A model generated the notes under the pieces. It made no database searches. It was not told the origin of the DNA and saw only the letters and a program-made list of their open reading frames with translations. The translations under genes and the position numbers were made by a program. This document shows, one piece after another, positions 1 through 4,375 of a stretch of 5,305 nt of DNA (within the stretch, counting starts at the first letter, position 1; each line of letters starts with the position of its first letter). Source of the stretch: Candidatus Uhrbacteria bacterium RIFCSPHIGHO2_02_FULL_53_13. GTDB lineage: Bacteria > Patescibacteriota > Patescibacteriia > UBA9934 > UBA11717. The stretch is from the NCBI GenBank assembly GCA_001791035.1, contig MGDX01000002.1, positions 21,287 through 26,591 of the forward strand, in the 5' to 3' direction.

Positions 1-1
1 A

Positions 2-469
2 ACATTCGTGGGTTTGCCTCATCGACTGGAGTTTGTCGGCACGTTTCGTAAGATTGATTTTTACGACGATGCCATAGCGTCGAATCCGGACTCCACCATG
101 GCCGCGCTCCATACGTTCGCCGGCCGCATTGGCAGTCTTATTCTCGGCGGCAAAGACTCGGGGTTTGATTTCGGGCCGCTCGCGCACCTTATTGCATACC
201 TCAAGATTCCCGTGATTGTATCTATGCCCGGAGCGCGCCACACCATCAACGGCACGCTTGAGCACGCGGGTTACGCGGGCAAAATTGTCGAAGTTGATAG
301 CATGCGCGAAGCCGTGGACGCGTGCTTCCGCGAAACAGCGCCAGAAACGATCGCGCTCCTGTCCACCGCCACACAGAGCTACGATCTCTTCAAGAACTTT
401 GAAGAGCAAGGCGACGCGTTTCAGCGTTTTGTGAGAGAGATTGGCAACAAAAAAAATCGTCGTCTGTGA
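2..469 (+). CDS. murD: UDP-N-acetylmuramoyl-L-alanine--D-glutamate ligase, C-terminal part (5' end outside window)
   Basis: MurD is the cytoplasmic, ATP-dependent ligase that adds D-glutamate to UDP-MurNAc-L-Ala in peptidoglycan precursor synthesis. About 155 residues are visible, covering the end of the central ATPase domain and the C-terminal (Rossmann-like) domain. The frame is open to the window edge, so the GTG at 8 is internal; a full MurD is about 450 residues. Counting from that GTG, recognisable blocks are GLPHRLE (2-8), NPDST (26-30), LILGGKD (44-50) and SYDLFKNF (124-131). The Ser and final Phe of the last block match the D-Glu-contacting Ser415/Phe422 pair of E. coli MurD (from memory of that enzyme). 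The usual LLSPA is LLSTA here, a mild variation. The gene ends in TGA inside a 4-bp GTGA overlap with the next gene, which suggests translational coupling. Family assignment is firm. Confidence 0.95.
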   Translation, partial: TFVGLPHRLEFVGTFRKIDFYDDAIASNPDSTMAALHTFAGRIGSLILGGKDSGFDFGPLAHLIAYLKIPVIVSMPGARHTINGTLEHAGYAGKIVEVDSMREAVDACFRETAPETIALLSTATQSYDLFKNFEEQGDAFQRFVREIGNKKNRRL

Positions 470-771
470 ACACCCATTTCAAAAAACCGCTCCCAATGCA
501 TCCGGACGCCCTCATGCGCGCGGCAGGTTACGCGCCATTTCGTGATCCAAAAACAGGCGATCATAGCTATGTACGCCGCATGACGAGCGAGTTTTATCCA
601 CGCTTTCACTGCTATGTTGAGGATAAGCCCGAGATGGTAAGGTTTTCACTGCACCTTGATCAAAAGAAGCCAAGCTATCGCGGAACCGCCGCGCACGGCG
701 GAGAATACGATGGACCCACCGTCGAGCGCGAAATGGAGCGCATGAAACAGGCGTTTCGCACCGCGCGTTGA
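466..771 (+). CDS. Uncharacterised 101-residue protein, translationally coupled to murD
   Basis: Small soluble protein of unknown function. The chosen start is GTG at 466, which overlaps the murD stop by 4 bp; ATG at 496 is a plausible alternative because the better-ordered part starts there (MHPDALMRAAGYAPFRD). There is no signal peptide or membrane segment. The sequence is rich in aromatic and charged residues, with a central YPRFHCYVE strand, then VRFSLHLDQKKPSY and a glycine/histidine-rich segment before GEYDGPTVE and a short C-terminal helix. It looks like a single compact alpha/beta domain. From memory, similar short proteins with an LHLDQKKPSY-type core recur as hypotheticals in CPR/Patescibacteria genomes, but I cannot confirm a family name. 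The overlap with murD suggests co-expression, not a shared biochemical role. Confidence 0.8.
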   Translation: MNTHFKKPLPMHPDALMRAAGYAPFRDPKTGDHSYVRRMTSEFYPRFHCYVEDKPEMVRFSLHLDQKKPSYRGTAAHGGEYDGPTVEREMERMKQAFRTAR

Positions 772-796
772 CATGTTCTCCTCCTCGCGCTATACT
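768..796 (+). promoter_or_regulatory. Near-consensus sigma-70-type promoter
   Basis: A perfect -35 TTGACA (768-773), a 17-bp spacer and a -10 TATACT (791-796, five of six consensus bases). The TGA inside the -35 box (769-771) is also the stop codon of the preceding gene. Transcription should start near 803 and give a leader of about 43 nt before the 36-codon ORF at 846. Confidence 0.8.
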
Positions 797-845
797 CCTG
801 CCAAATCAAGCTCGCGCAAACACTTGATACCTCATACATCCACCT

Positions 846-956
846 ATGTCCCGCAAATCAAAAAGCCCTTCAACCGGCGTCAAATTGCCAAAGCTGAAGA
901 AAGCTCAACGCAGACTCGGACCAAAAAAGCGCGTGTCAAATAAGCATCGGTTTTGA
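846..956 (+). CDS. Highly basic 36-residue mini-protein (hypothetical)
   Basis: An ATG-started ORF of 36 codons, about 50 nt downstream of a strong promoter. The product has 14 Lys/Arg plus one His and no Asp or Glu, giving a very high predicted pI. It starts MSRKSKSP and ends KKRVSNKHRF. The stop TGA is followed at once by an in-frame TAG (957-959), a tandem-stop arrangement that supports a real coding end. There is no Shine-Dalgarno site, which fits most other genes here. Such a composition suits an RNA- or ribosome-binding peptide, but I do not recognise it as a known ribosomal protein (L34, L36 or Thx). The promoter could instead serve a small RNA with an incidental ORF. Coding status is probable; function is unknown. 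Confidence 0.5.
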   Translation: MSRKSKSPSTGVKLPKLKKAQRRLGPKKRVSNKHRF

Positions 957-985
957 TAGTGGTGAGTAGTGAGTAGTGCATAGTG
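957..985 (+). repeat. Short tandem repeat, 7-bp TAGTGAG-type units
   Basis: TAGTG recurs at 957, 967, 974 and 981; the last three are spaced exactly 7 bp (TAGTGAG, TAGTGCA, TAGTGG). It begins immediately after the stop of the 36-codon ORF and is non-coding. With the 7-bp repeat at 1151-1167 it brackets the inverted-repeat element between them. Confidence 0.65.
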
Positions 986-1018
986 GCCGGACAGAACGGC
1001 ATCGTAAACTGTCATTGT

Positions 1019-1147
1019 ATGCCAATTCCAGATTGTCATTGCGAACAACGTGAAGCAATCTAAATTCTGTGCCAGCTTGCACATAGATTGCTTCGTCGAA
1101 CTCGCAATGATAGAAAAGAGGCTCGCAATGACAAACTGGATGGGCAT
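1019..1147. repeat. Nested MITE-like inverted repeat (REP-type palindromic element)
   Basis: The element of about 129 bp contains nested palindromes. The inner arms 1037-1062 and 1084-1109 share CATTGCGA and GAAGCAATCTA at identical spacing around a variable 7-bp centre, and between them a small hairpin pairs TGTGC (1068-1072) with GCACA (1079-1083). The outer arms pair CCAGATTGTCATTGCGA (1028-1044) with 1123-1139 at one mismatch, extending imperfectly to ATGCC (1019) and GGCAT (1147). The right side therefore carries CTCGCAATGA twice (1101-1110 and 1122-1131). Palindromes built on TCATTGCGA and GAAGCAATC are, from memory, widespread intergenic repeats in many bacteria. There is no transposase ORF, so any mobility would need help from elsewhere. 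Confidence 0.75.
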
Positions 1148-1150
1148 TCC

Positions 1151-1167
1151 GACCTCTGACCTCTGAC
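1151..1167 (+). repeat. Short tandem repeat, GACCTCT units
   Basis: GACCTCT GACCTCT GAC, a 7-bp unit in 2.4 copies directly beyond the right end of the inverted-repeat element. It is non-coding and mirrors the 7-bp tandem repeat on the left side. Confidence 0.6.
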
Positions 1168-1179
1168 TTACGTCTTCCA

Positions 1180-1215
1180 AAACAAAGCACCCGGCGTTTG
1201 CCGGATGTTTTGTTT
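1180..1215. terminator. Bidirectional intrinsic terminator between convergent transcripts
   Basis: An imperfect 16-bp stem (1180-1195 with 1200-1215) around a GTTT loop. The CCGGC/GCCGG core is perfect; there is one C-A mismatch (1190/1205) and one G-T pair (1187/1208). The stem base is A-rich on one side and T-rich on the other, so both strands yield a hairpin ending in a U-rich tract. It lies 14 bp after the stop of the minus-strand HU gene and also faces transcripts from the plus-strand promoter at 768. Confidence 0.8.
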
Positions 1216-1229
1216 GCTGTTGATGTGTT

Positions 1230-1514
1230 CTACAAGATCGCGTCTTTCGCGGCCTTGTTGACTCGGAACTTAAGTACCGTCTTTGCCGCAATGTGAATCT
1301 GCTCGCCCGTTGCCGGGTTGCGTCCCATGCGCGCCGCGCGGTGCTGTTTCACCACCTTTCCAAGCCCCGGAAGCATCAGCTCACCGTTGCCGCGAACCTG
1401 CTCGTACACGAGCGCCACAAACTTGTCGTAGCCCTCCTGCGCTTCCTTCTTACTAATGCCCCAAGCTTCAGAGAGCGCCGCAACGAACTGTGACTTTGAA
1501 AGTCCTTTTGCCAT
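1230..1514 (-). CDS. HU/IHF-family (DNABII) DNA-binding protein
   Basis: A 94-residue histone-like protein that dimerises and bends DNA with little sequence specificity, acting in nucleoid architecture, replication and recombination. The full domain is present: the N-terminal helical dimerisation part (about 1-45, SKSQFVAALSEAWGISKKEA), then GLGKVVKQHRAARMGRNPATG (about 50-70), which carries the DNA-binding beta-arm RNP tip with the intercalating proline, and a C-terminal helix rich in Lys and Ala. The usual GFGTF is GLGKV here. Length matches the family (about 90). The ATG at 1514 has no Shine-Dalgarno site; a weak TTTAAT -10-like hexamer lies at 1536-1531. The gene is followed by a strong hairpin terminator. 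HU versus IHF cannot be decided from one subunit, but HU is likelier in a small genome. Confidence 0.95.
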   Translation of the reverse strand: MAKGLSKSQFVAALSEAWGISKKEAQEGYDKFVALVYEQVRGNGELMLPGLGKVVKQHRAARMGRNPATGEQIHIAAKTVLKFRVNKAAKDAIL

Positions 1515-1613
1515 ACATGCGTGAATAACGATTAAATGTGCATGGAGTCTACAAAGAATCCATTAAAAACGCCAGTGTTTATCCACATAGAGCGGCACAC
1601 CCTCGTTTTTGTG

Positions 1614-2939
1614 TCAAATTGCGCCCGTCGAATACAAGGAATCAATCTTATCCAGAAATAGCCGAATCTTGGCCGCTTCCGCCTCACCGTTCACCTCAAG
1701 ATACAACAGTTCAAGGGCATCTTGCGCAAACGCACGGGTCTCTTTTTGAGACGATCCGCTCTGAAGATGCGCCATGCCATCGAGCATTGCCAAGACGACC
1801 GTCATGCGTTGACGCGCTTTTTCATCGGTCATCTGAAGCCAAAGATGGCTCTCTTGCAACGGCTGTAACTGCGCGAGCGCTTGATCCCCGTCGCCATCTT
1901 GAATGGCGCGATACGCTTGCCCCATCGAGCGCAAAATATCTGCGTGAATTTGCGCCTGCAAATCTTGCACCGCAAAGTCCGGTTGCAAACGCCTCAAATG
2001 TTCCAAGCGCTCATTCAACACCTCGCCGACTGTGCTTTCCGTCACATGAATTTCCTCGAGCGTTCCCCACGAGGGCGCCGTACGGTTTGAAACGCGCGCC
2101 GCATCGCCGCTCATAGCGCTTTCGTTCACCCACACCAAGAGCGCGTCGGCAAGTTGGAACGGCATGTCGGTTTGCAGTAAGCGAAACAACGCCGCGCGAG
2201 CCGGTTTTGGAAACCGCAGAGCCTGATCCGATCGCGTCACGATTACATCTTTGATAAAAATCGCTTGGTTGTAACTGCGTTGAATATCTCCGAGCGGATA
2301 GGTTTTTCGATGCCGTAAAAACTGAAGCGTCTCTCCCGGATCAAACCGCAAAACGCGCAAAAACGCCTGCGCTTCCGAGAATCCCACGCGCACGGCGTAG
2401 TCGGCCTTGTATCCCGTGATGCGTTCGATGTGCGGCACGAACGTTTCAAAATCGTAGTATTTGCAGATGTTGGCAACATACTGTTCGATGTTCCACGCTC
2501 GCGCGAGCACCGGATCTTCCGGCTCGCTCGGAACGTTGCCACCTGTTATTCCCTGAGCAACGTCGAAGGGAGTTGATGCATCTTTTACCTCCATCTCAAG
2601 CTGTGCGCGCGCCAACTCCAAAAGCTCCGGCTCTGGCTCCCAGTCTTCTGGATGTTTGAATTCGACGCGCGTGCCACGCGGCACATTCACAATTTCGATG
2701 GTCTCGCTCACCGTATCAATGTGCACCATATGAATGGCGTCGCAGTGCTGTTTTGCCGCCAGATAACGCTTGTCAATGCCGACCACGAGAATGTTGAGCG
2801 TCGACGGAAGCTCTACGCGCTCCTCCACGGGCAGAGACGCTTTGTCCGTACTCGGCTTTGGACGAGCTGTCACAAAACCAACAATGGCCATGATTGCCAC
2901 CGCCGCCGCCATCCAACAAAAAATCCGGCTTACCCTCAT
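1614..2939 (-). CDS. LytR-CpsA-Psr (LCP)-like membrane-anchored protein, divergent
   Basis: 441 residues. LCP enzymes transfer lipid-linked glycopolymers onto peptidoglycan, or onto protein in some relatives, outside the cytoplasmic membrane. Seen here: a short basic N-terminus, one hydrophobic segment (about 7-24) acting as a signal anchor, then the LCP core. The core has NILVVGIDKR (49-58), CDAIHMVHID (66-75, equal to the family's SDTM strand), VNVPRGT (84-90, family IPRDT) and the hallmark block RHRKTYPLGDIQRSYNQ (209-225), with the phosphate-contacting Arg residues and the GD-x-x-R-x-x-x-Q pattern. The standard NAAYA(Y)GG loop is not evident; a Pro/Glu-rich stretch (about 97-145) lies there instead. 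Residues about 280-441 form a helical C-terminal extension with no domain I recognise. It starts 40 bp after the stop of the helicase-like gene, so co-transcription is possible. A TATAAA hexamer (2956-2951) just upstream could serve as a -10. Confidence 0.8.
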   Translation of the reverse strand: MRVSRIFCWMAAAVAIMAIVGFVTARPKPSTDKASLPVEERVELPSTLNILVVGIDKRYLAAKQHCDAIHMVHIDTVSETIEIVNVPRGTRVEFKHPEDWEPEPELLELARAQLEMEVKDASTPFDVAQGITGGNVPSEPEDPVLARAWNIEQYVANICKYYDFETFVPHIERITGYKADYAVRVGFSEAQAFLRVLRFDPGETLQFLRHRKTYPLGDIQRSYNQAIFIKDVIVTRSDQALRFPKPARAALFRLLQTDMPFQLADALLVWVNESAMSGDAARVSNRTAPSWGTLEEIHVTESTVGEVLNERLEHLRRLQPDFAVQDLQAQIHADILRSMGQAYRAIQDGDGDQALAQLQPLQESHLWLQMTDEKARQRMTVVLAMLDGMAHLQSGSSQKETRAFAQDALELLYLEVNGEAEAAKIRLFLDKIDSLYSTGAI

Positions 2940-2979
2940 AGGAATCGGATTTTATAAAAATGATGCTGTCTGAGAAGCC

Positions 2980-3552
2980 TTACACTCGAACCGAACACAC
3001 GCGGTGGCGACGCAAAACACCTCTCCAAGATCGCGAAAGATTGACCGCAACCGCAACCAGAGCCGGTCGAGGCAACGAGACAGGCAACAGACGCACGCTA
3101 TGCGTCGCCTCAAGATCACGCATGGCCTGATCTTGAGATGGAGTTCGCAGAATGAGAATGTGCCGTGGAGCGCTGAGCGCGGCCGTTTGATACGCGTCTG
3201 CATCTATCGCACCGGCCAAGAGCGCCGTGTGGCAACAAGACAGCGGCCAATCCGCAAGCGCGCGCGGTGTGACGACGAGCATATCAAGCGCACCTGTATG
3301 AAACGCCTCGTGCGCGCGGCGTTGCTTTGCTGTGGGTCGGTTTGCGTGCAGACGGTCCGATCGAAGTCCGCAATGGCGCGCCGCGCGATGGATGGCTTCA
3401 ACGGCGTGTTTGGATTTGACGCATACGACAACCGGATGGGTTTGCCGTTTTGCAATATCCAAAATATGCGGCGTGAATTCACGCGCAAACAGAGTGCACT
3501 GATAGGTTGGTGTATGGCTCATGCATCCATGATACCACTTCCCCGTTGACAT
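2980..3552 (-). CDS. Solitary, degenerate superfamily-2 helicase C-terminal-like protein
   Basis: 190 residues from ATG 3552, or 180 from ATG 3522. The shorter form is favoured because a TATCAT -10-like hexamer (3534-3529) sits 6 nt before ATG 3522, and the longer form would overlap the opposing promoter. Residues about 40-115 resemble the second RecA-like domain of DEAD-box/SF2 helicases: HPVVVCVKSKHAVEAI (motif IV region), LHANRPTAKQRRAHEAFHTG (family: LHGN-x-x-Q-x-x-R-x-x-x-x-x-F-x-x-G), then LDMLVVTPRALADWPL in place of VLVATDVAARGLD (motif V). The motif VI HRIGRTGR is missing, and no Walker A or DEAD domain precedes it. It is therefore unlikely to be an ATP-driven helicase; it may be an RNA- or protein-binding remnant. 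The Arg-rich tail (about 150-190) is unassigned. The plus-strand ORF opposite it looks like a shadow. Confidence 0.6.
   Translation of the reverse strand: MSTGKWYHGCMSHTPTYQCTLFAREFTPHILDIAKRQTHPVVVCVKSKHAVEAIHRAARHCGLRSDRLHANRPTAKQRRAHEAFHTGALDMLVVTPRALADWPLSCCHTALLAGAIDADAYQTAALSAPRHILILRTPSQDQAMRDLEATHSVRLLPVSLPRPALVAVAVNLSRSWRGVLRRHRVCSVRV
3529..3534 (-). promoter_or_regulatory. Candidate -10 box for a leaderless helicase-like mRNA
   Basis: TATCAT on the minus strand, five of six bases of the -10 consensus, followed by exactly 6 nt and ATG 3522. That spacing puts the transcription start at the start codon, as in leaderless mRNAs. No good -35 is visible at 16-18 bp. Confidence 0.3.
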
Positions 3553-3574
3553 ATCACAGAAATCGTGATGTAAT
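3546..3574 (+). promoter_or_regulatory. Strong promoter with an embedded dyad (probable operator)
   Basis: A perfect -35 TTGACA (3546-3551), a 17-bp spacer and a -10 TGTAAT (3569-3574, five of six). The spacer holds the dyad ATCAC-N7-GTGAT (3553-3557 and 3565-3569), whose right arm touches the -10. A protein bound there would compete with RNA polymerase, so repression is the simplest reading. The transcription start should be near 3581, giving a leader of about 38 nt before the 84-codon ORF. Confidence 0.75.
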
Positions 3575-3608
3575 GCGCGCTGAACTCAAACGCCCAAAGG
3601 GGCAGAAA

Positions 3609-3612
3609 GAGG
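3609..3612 (+). promoter_or_regulatory. Shine-Dalgarno site for the high-GC ORF
   Basis: GAGG within AAAGAGGTC, 6 nt before ATG 3619. It is the only clear Shine-Dalgarno site at a gene start in this window, and it fixes the start of the ORF. Confidence 0.75.
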
Positions 3613-3618
3613 TCAGAG

Positions 3619-3873
3619 ATGACGACGGACGTGGACGACGCGCTCGCGGGCGACCGCGAGCTCGACGGAGCGGGACTCCCCCGCCCCGATCTGGACGACG
3701 AGCACGCCGAACCCGAGGGGTTCGGCCGCGAGGCGGCGTGGCCGACCCCCGCGCGGGCGCGCACGGCGCAGATCGGGTGCGACCCGACCATGCCGGCGCC
3801 GGTCGTGACCCCCGAGGACCAGCTCACCTGGCAGGCCGAGGGCGGCGCGGCCGCCGAGAAGTGCGGGCGCTAG
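3619..3873 (+). CDS. Acidic 84-residue orphan protein, high-GC codon usage (probable foreign gene)
   Basis: I do not recognise this protein. It is acidic (18 Asp/Glu against 7 Lys/Arg), most strongly in residues 1-38, which look disordered. Proline recurs throughout (PRP, WPTP, PAPVVTP). Two cysteines (54 and 82) and two tryptophans (41 and 71) sit in the second half. There is no signal peptide or membrane helix. Only four of 84 sense codons end in A or T (GGA twice, GAT, GAA), whereas neighbouring genes use all third bases freely. This bias belongs to the plus frame and marks genuine coding sequence from a high-GC genome. The gene has its own promoter, Shine-Dalgarno site and terminator, and is on the plus strand between minus-strand genes. 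A role as a DNA mimic, antitoxin or peptide precursor is guesswork; none of these is supported by a motif. Confidence 0.75.
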   Translation: MTTDVDDALAGDRELDGAGLPRPDLDDEHAEPEGFGREAAWPTPARARTAQIGCDPTMPAPVVTPEDQLTWQAEGGAAAEKCGR

Positions 3874-3878
3874 CGCCC
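3865..3878. repeat. Perfect 14-bp palindrome over a stop codon
   Basis: GGGCGCTAGCGCCC is a perfect palindrome containing the TAG stop (3871-3873) of the high-GC ORF. A further hairpin, GGCGGC-GCG-GCCGCC (3841-3855), lies just before it inside the coding region. Both may be by-products of the GC-rich composition, or may add RNA structure ahead of the terminator. Confidence 0.5.
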
Positions 3879-3904
3879 ACGGCTCCCTCACTCTCACACG
3901 ACGA

Positions 3905-3931
3905 CGCCCGCGGGGTTCTCCCCCGCGGGCG
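3905..3931 (+). terminator. GC-only hairpin terminator, without a U-tract
   Basis: A perfect 11-bp stem, CGCCCGCGGGG (3905-3915) with CCCCGCGGGCG (3921-3931), and a 5-nt loop TTCTC. The following sequence, CGTGTTATCTG, has no run of T. GC hairpins without a U-tract are typical of high-GC actinobacteria, in agreement with the codon usage of the ORF 31 bp upstream. Confidence 0.75.
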
Positions 3932-3961
3932 CGTGTTATCTGACACTAAAAATCTTGCGAC

Positions 3962-4303
3962 TCAATTTCGTTTTAAAATCACGGCGTACGTGACGCCGGC
4001 ACTCTGCGGCGCACTCGCCGAATGCCAACCATCCACAAGCTCGTTCTGCTCCAGAATCTCCCGCGCGAGTTTGCGTAAAATCCCCTGGCCCGCGCCGTGC
4101 ACAATCCGCACGACACGATCTCCCGCCACAAAAGCCGCATCAACCGCCTGCTCAATATGCCGCTTTGCATCGAGCCTGTCCATACCGTGCAAATCAACCT
4201 CCGGAATCTCGGCGCCCATTTCAGCCGCTAAAATGAGTGCACGCGCATCGGCGTCCATAGTGCGCTCTCCATCTTTTTTGAGTTGGCGCTCGTGTTGTTT
4301 CAT
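3962..4303 (-). CDS. Stand-alone Smr (small MutS-related) domain protein
   Basis: 113 residues. Smr domains are small nucleic-acid-binding and nicking modules, found at the C-terminus of MutS2 or as free proteins. They act in DNA recombination control or, as in SmrB-type proteins, in mRNA cleavage at collided ribosomes. Seen here: a charged N-terminal helix (1-30), VDLHG (36-40), a helix with ARRHIE-like spacing (DAKRHIEQAVDAAF, 45-58), and the hallmark RIVHGAGQGILRK (66-78), followed by the closing strand VTYAVILKRN. LDLHG/HGxGxGxLR is the standard pattern, so the active surface appears intact. Start at ATG 4303 is preferred; Met16 (4258) is an alternative. There is no Shine-Dalgarno site, but TACGAT (4315-4310) lies 6 nt upstream. 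DNA versus RNA substrate cannot be told from sequence. Confidence 0.93.
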   Translation of the reverse strand: MKQHERQLKKDGERTMDADARALILAAEMGAEIPEVDLHGMDRLDAKRHIEQAVDAAFVAGDRVVRIVHGAGQGILRKLAREILEQNELVDGWHSASAPQSAGVTYAVILKRN

Positions 4304-4309
4304 ACGCTT

Positions 4310-4315
4310 ATCGTA
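4310..4315 (-). promoter_or_regulatory. Candidate -10 box for a leaderless Smr mRNA
   Basis: TACGAT on the minus strand (four of six consensus bases), followed by 6 nt and ATG 4303. Same geometry as the hexamer before the helicase-like gene. The region upstream is occupied by the terminator of the next gene and has no good -35. Confidence 0.25.
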
Positions 4316-4322
4316 TCACACC

Positions 4323-4351
4323 AAAACCCTTTGGCTAAAAGCCAAGCAAGG
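4323..4351 (-). terminator. Intrinsic terminator of the Cys-motif/ART-like gene
   Basis: On the minus strand, TTGGCT-TTT-AGCCAA (4345-4331) forms a perfect 6-bp stem. It is extended by CCTT with AGGG (4351-4348 with 4330-4327, one G-U pair) around a 2-nt bulge, then TTTT (4326-4323). It begins 24 bp after the stop codon of the upstream gene, and its tail lies 8 bp ahead of the candidate Smr -10. Confidence 0.65.
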
Positions 4352-4375
4352 AACTTTTCCCCGGAAACATTGATG

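Noticed and set aside
957..1229. CRISPR array or tRNA/rRNA gene in the repeat-rich gap
   Set aside because: Repeats are short tandem units and palindromes, not regularly spaced direct repeats, and no tRNA arm or rRNA motif is visible.
905..1291. Minus-strand 128-codon ORF across the repeat region
   Set aside because: It reads through palindromic and tandem repeats and the HU terminator; composition is not protein-like and it overlaps the HU coding end.
1561..1605. Possible terminator after the LCP-like gene (minus-strand GGCGTTTTT)
   Set aside because: There is a T-run, but I could not build a stable hairpin immediately before it.
1515..1613. Replication origin suggested by a DnaA box and DNA-binding gene
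   Set aside because: Only one box, no AT-rich unwinding region, and no dnaA or dnaN nearby.
1612..1617. Minus-strand TTGACA at the LCP stop codon as a -35 for the HU gene
   Set aside because: No convincing -10 hexamer at 16-18 bp; the nearest candidates (CTCTAT, TCTATG) need 19-20 bp spacing.
1538..2116. Plus-strand 192-codon ORF opposite the LCP-like gene
   Set aside because: Antisense shadow; the minus strand carries a complete LCP-like protein with a membrane anchor.
3004..3549. Plus-strand 181-codon ORF opposite the helicase-like gene
   Set aside because: The Arg/Ser/Gln-rich product has no recognisable motif, while the minus-strand frame shows helicase-C-like blocks.
3573..3575. Earlier plus-strand ATG before the high-GC ORF
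   Set aside because: It overlaps the -10 box, so it should not be in the transcript, and it is in a different frame from the codon-biased ORF.
3613..3897. Minus-strand 94-codon ORF in the high-GC segment
   Set aside because: Its third codon positions fall on the first positions of the 3619 frame, which are less GC-extreme, and it lacks a ribosome site; the promoter, Shine-Dalgarno site and terminator all point to the plus strand.
3540..3940. Direct repeats or attachment-site duplications bordering the high-GC cassette
   Set aside because: I compared both borders by eye and found no convincing matching sequence, so the insertion mechanism stays open.
3507..4373. Long plus-strand open frame of 288 codons through the high-GC segment and the Smr gene
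   Set aside because: It is open only because GC-rich DNA lacks stops. Its product is low-complexity Arg/Pro-rich, then runs antisense to a clear Smr gene, and the third-position GC signal belongs to the frame starting at 3619.
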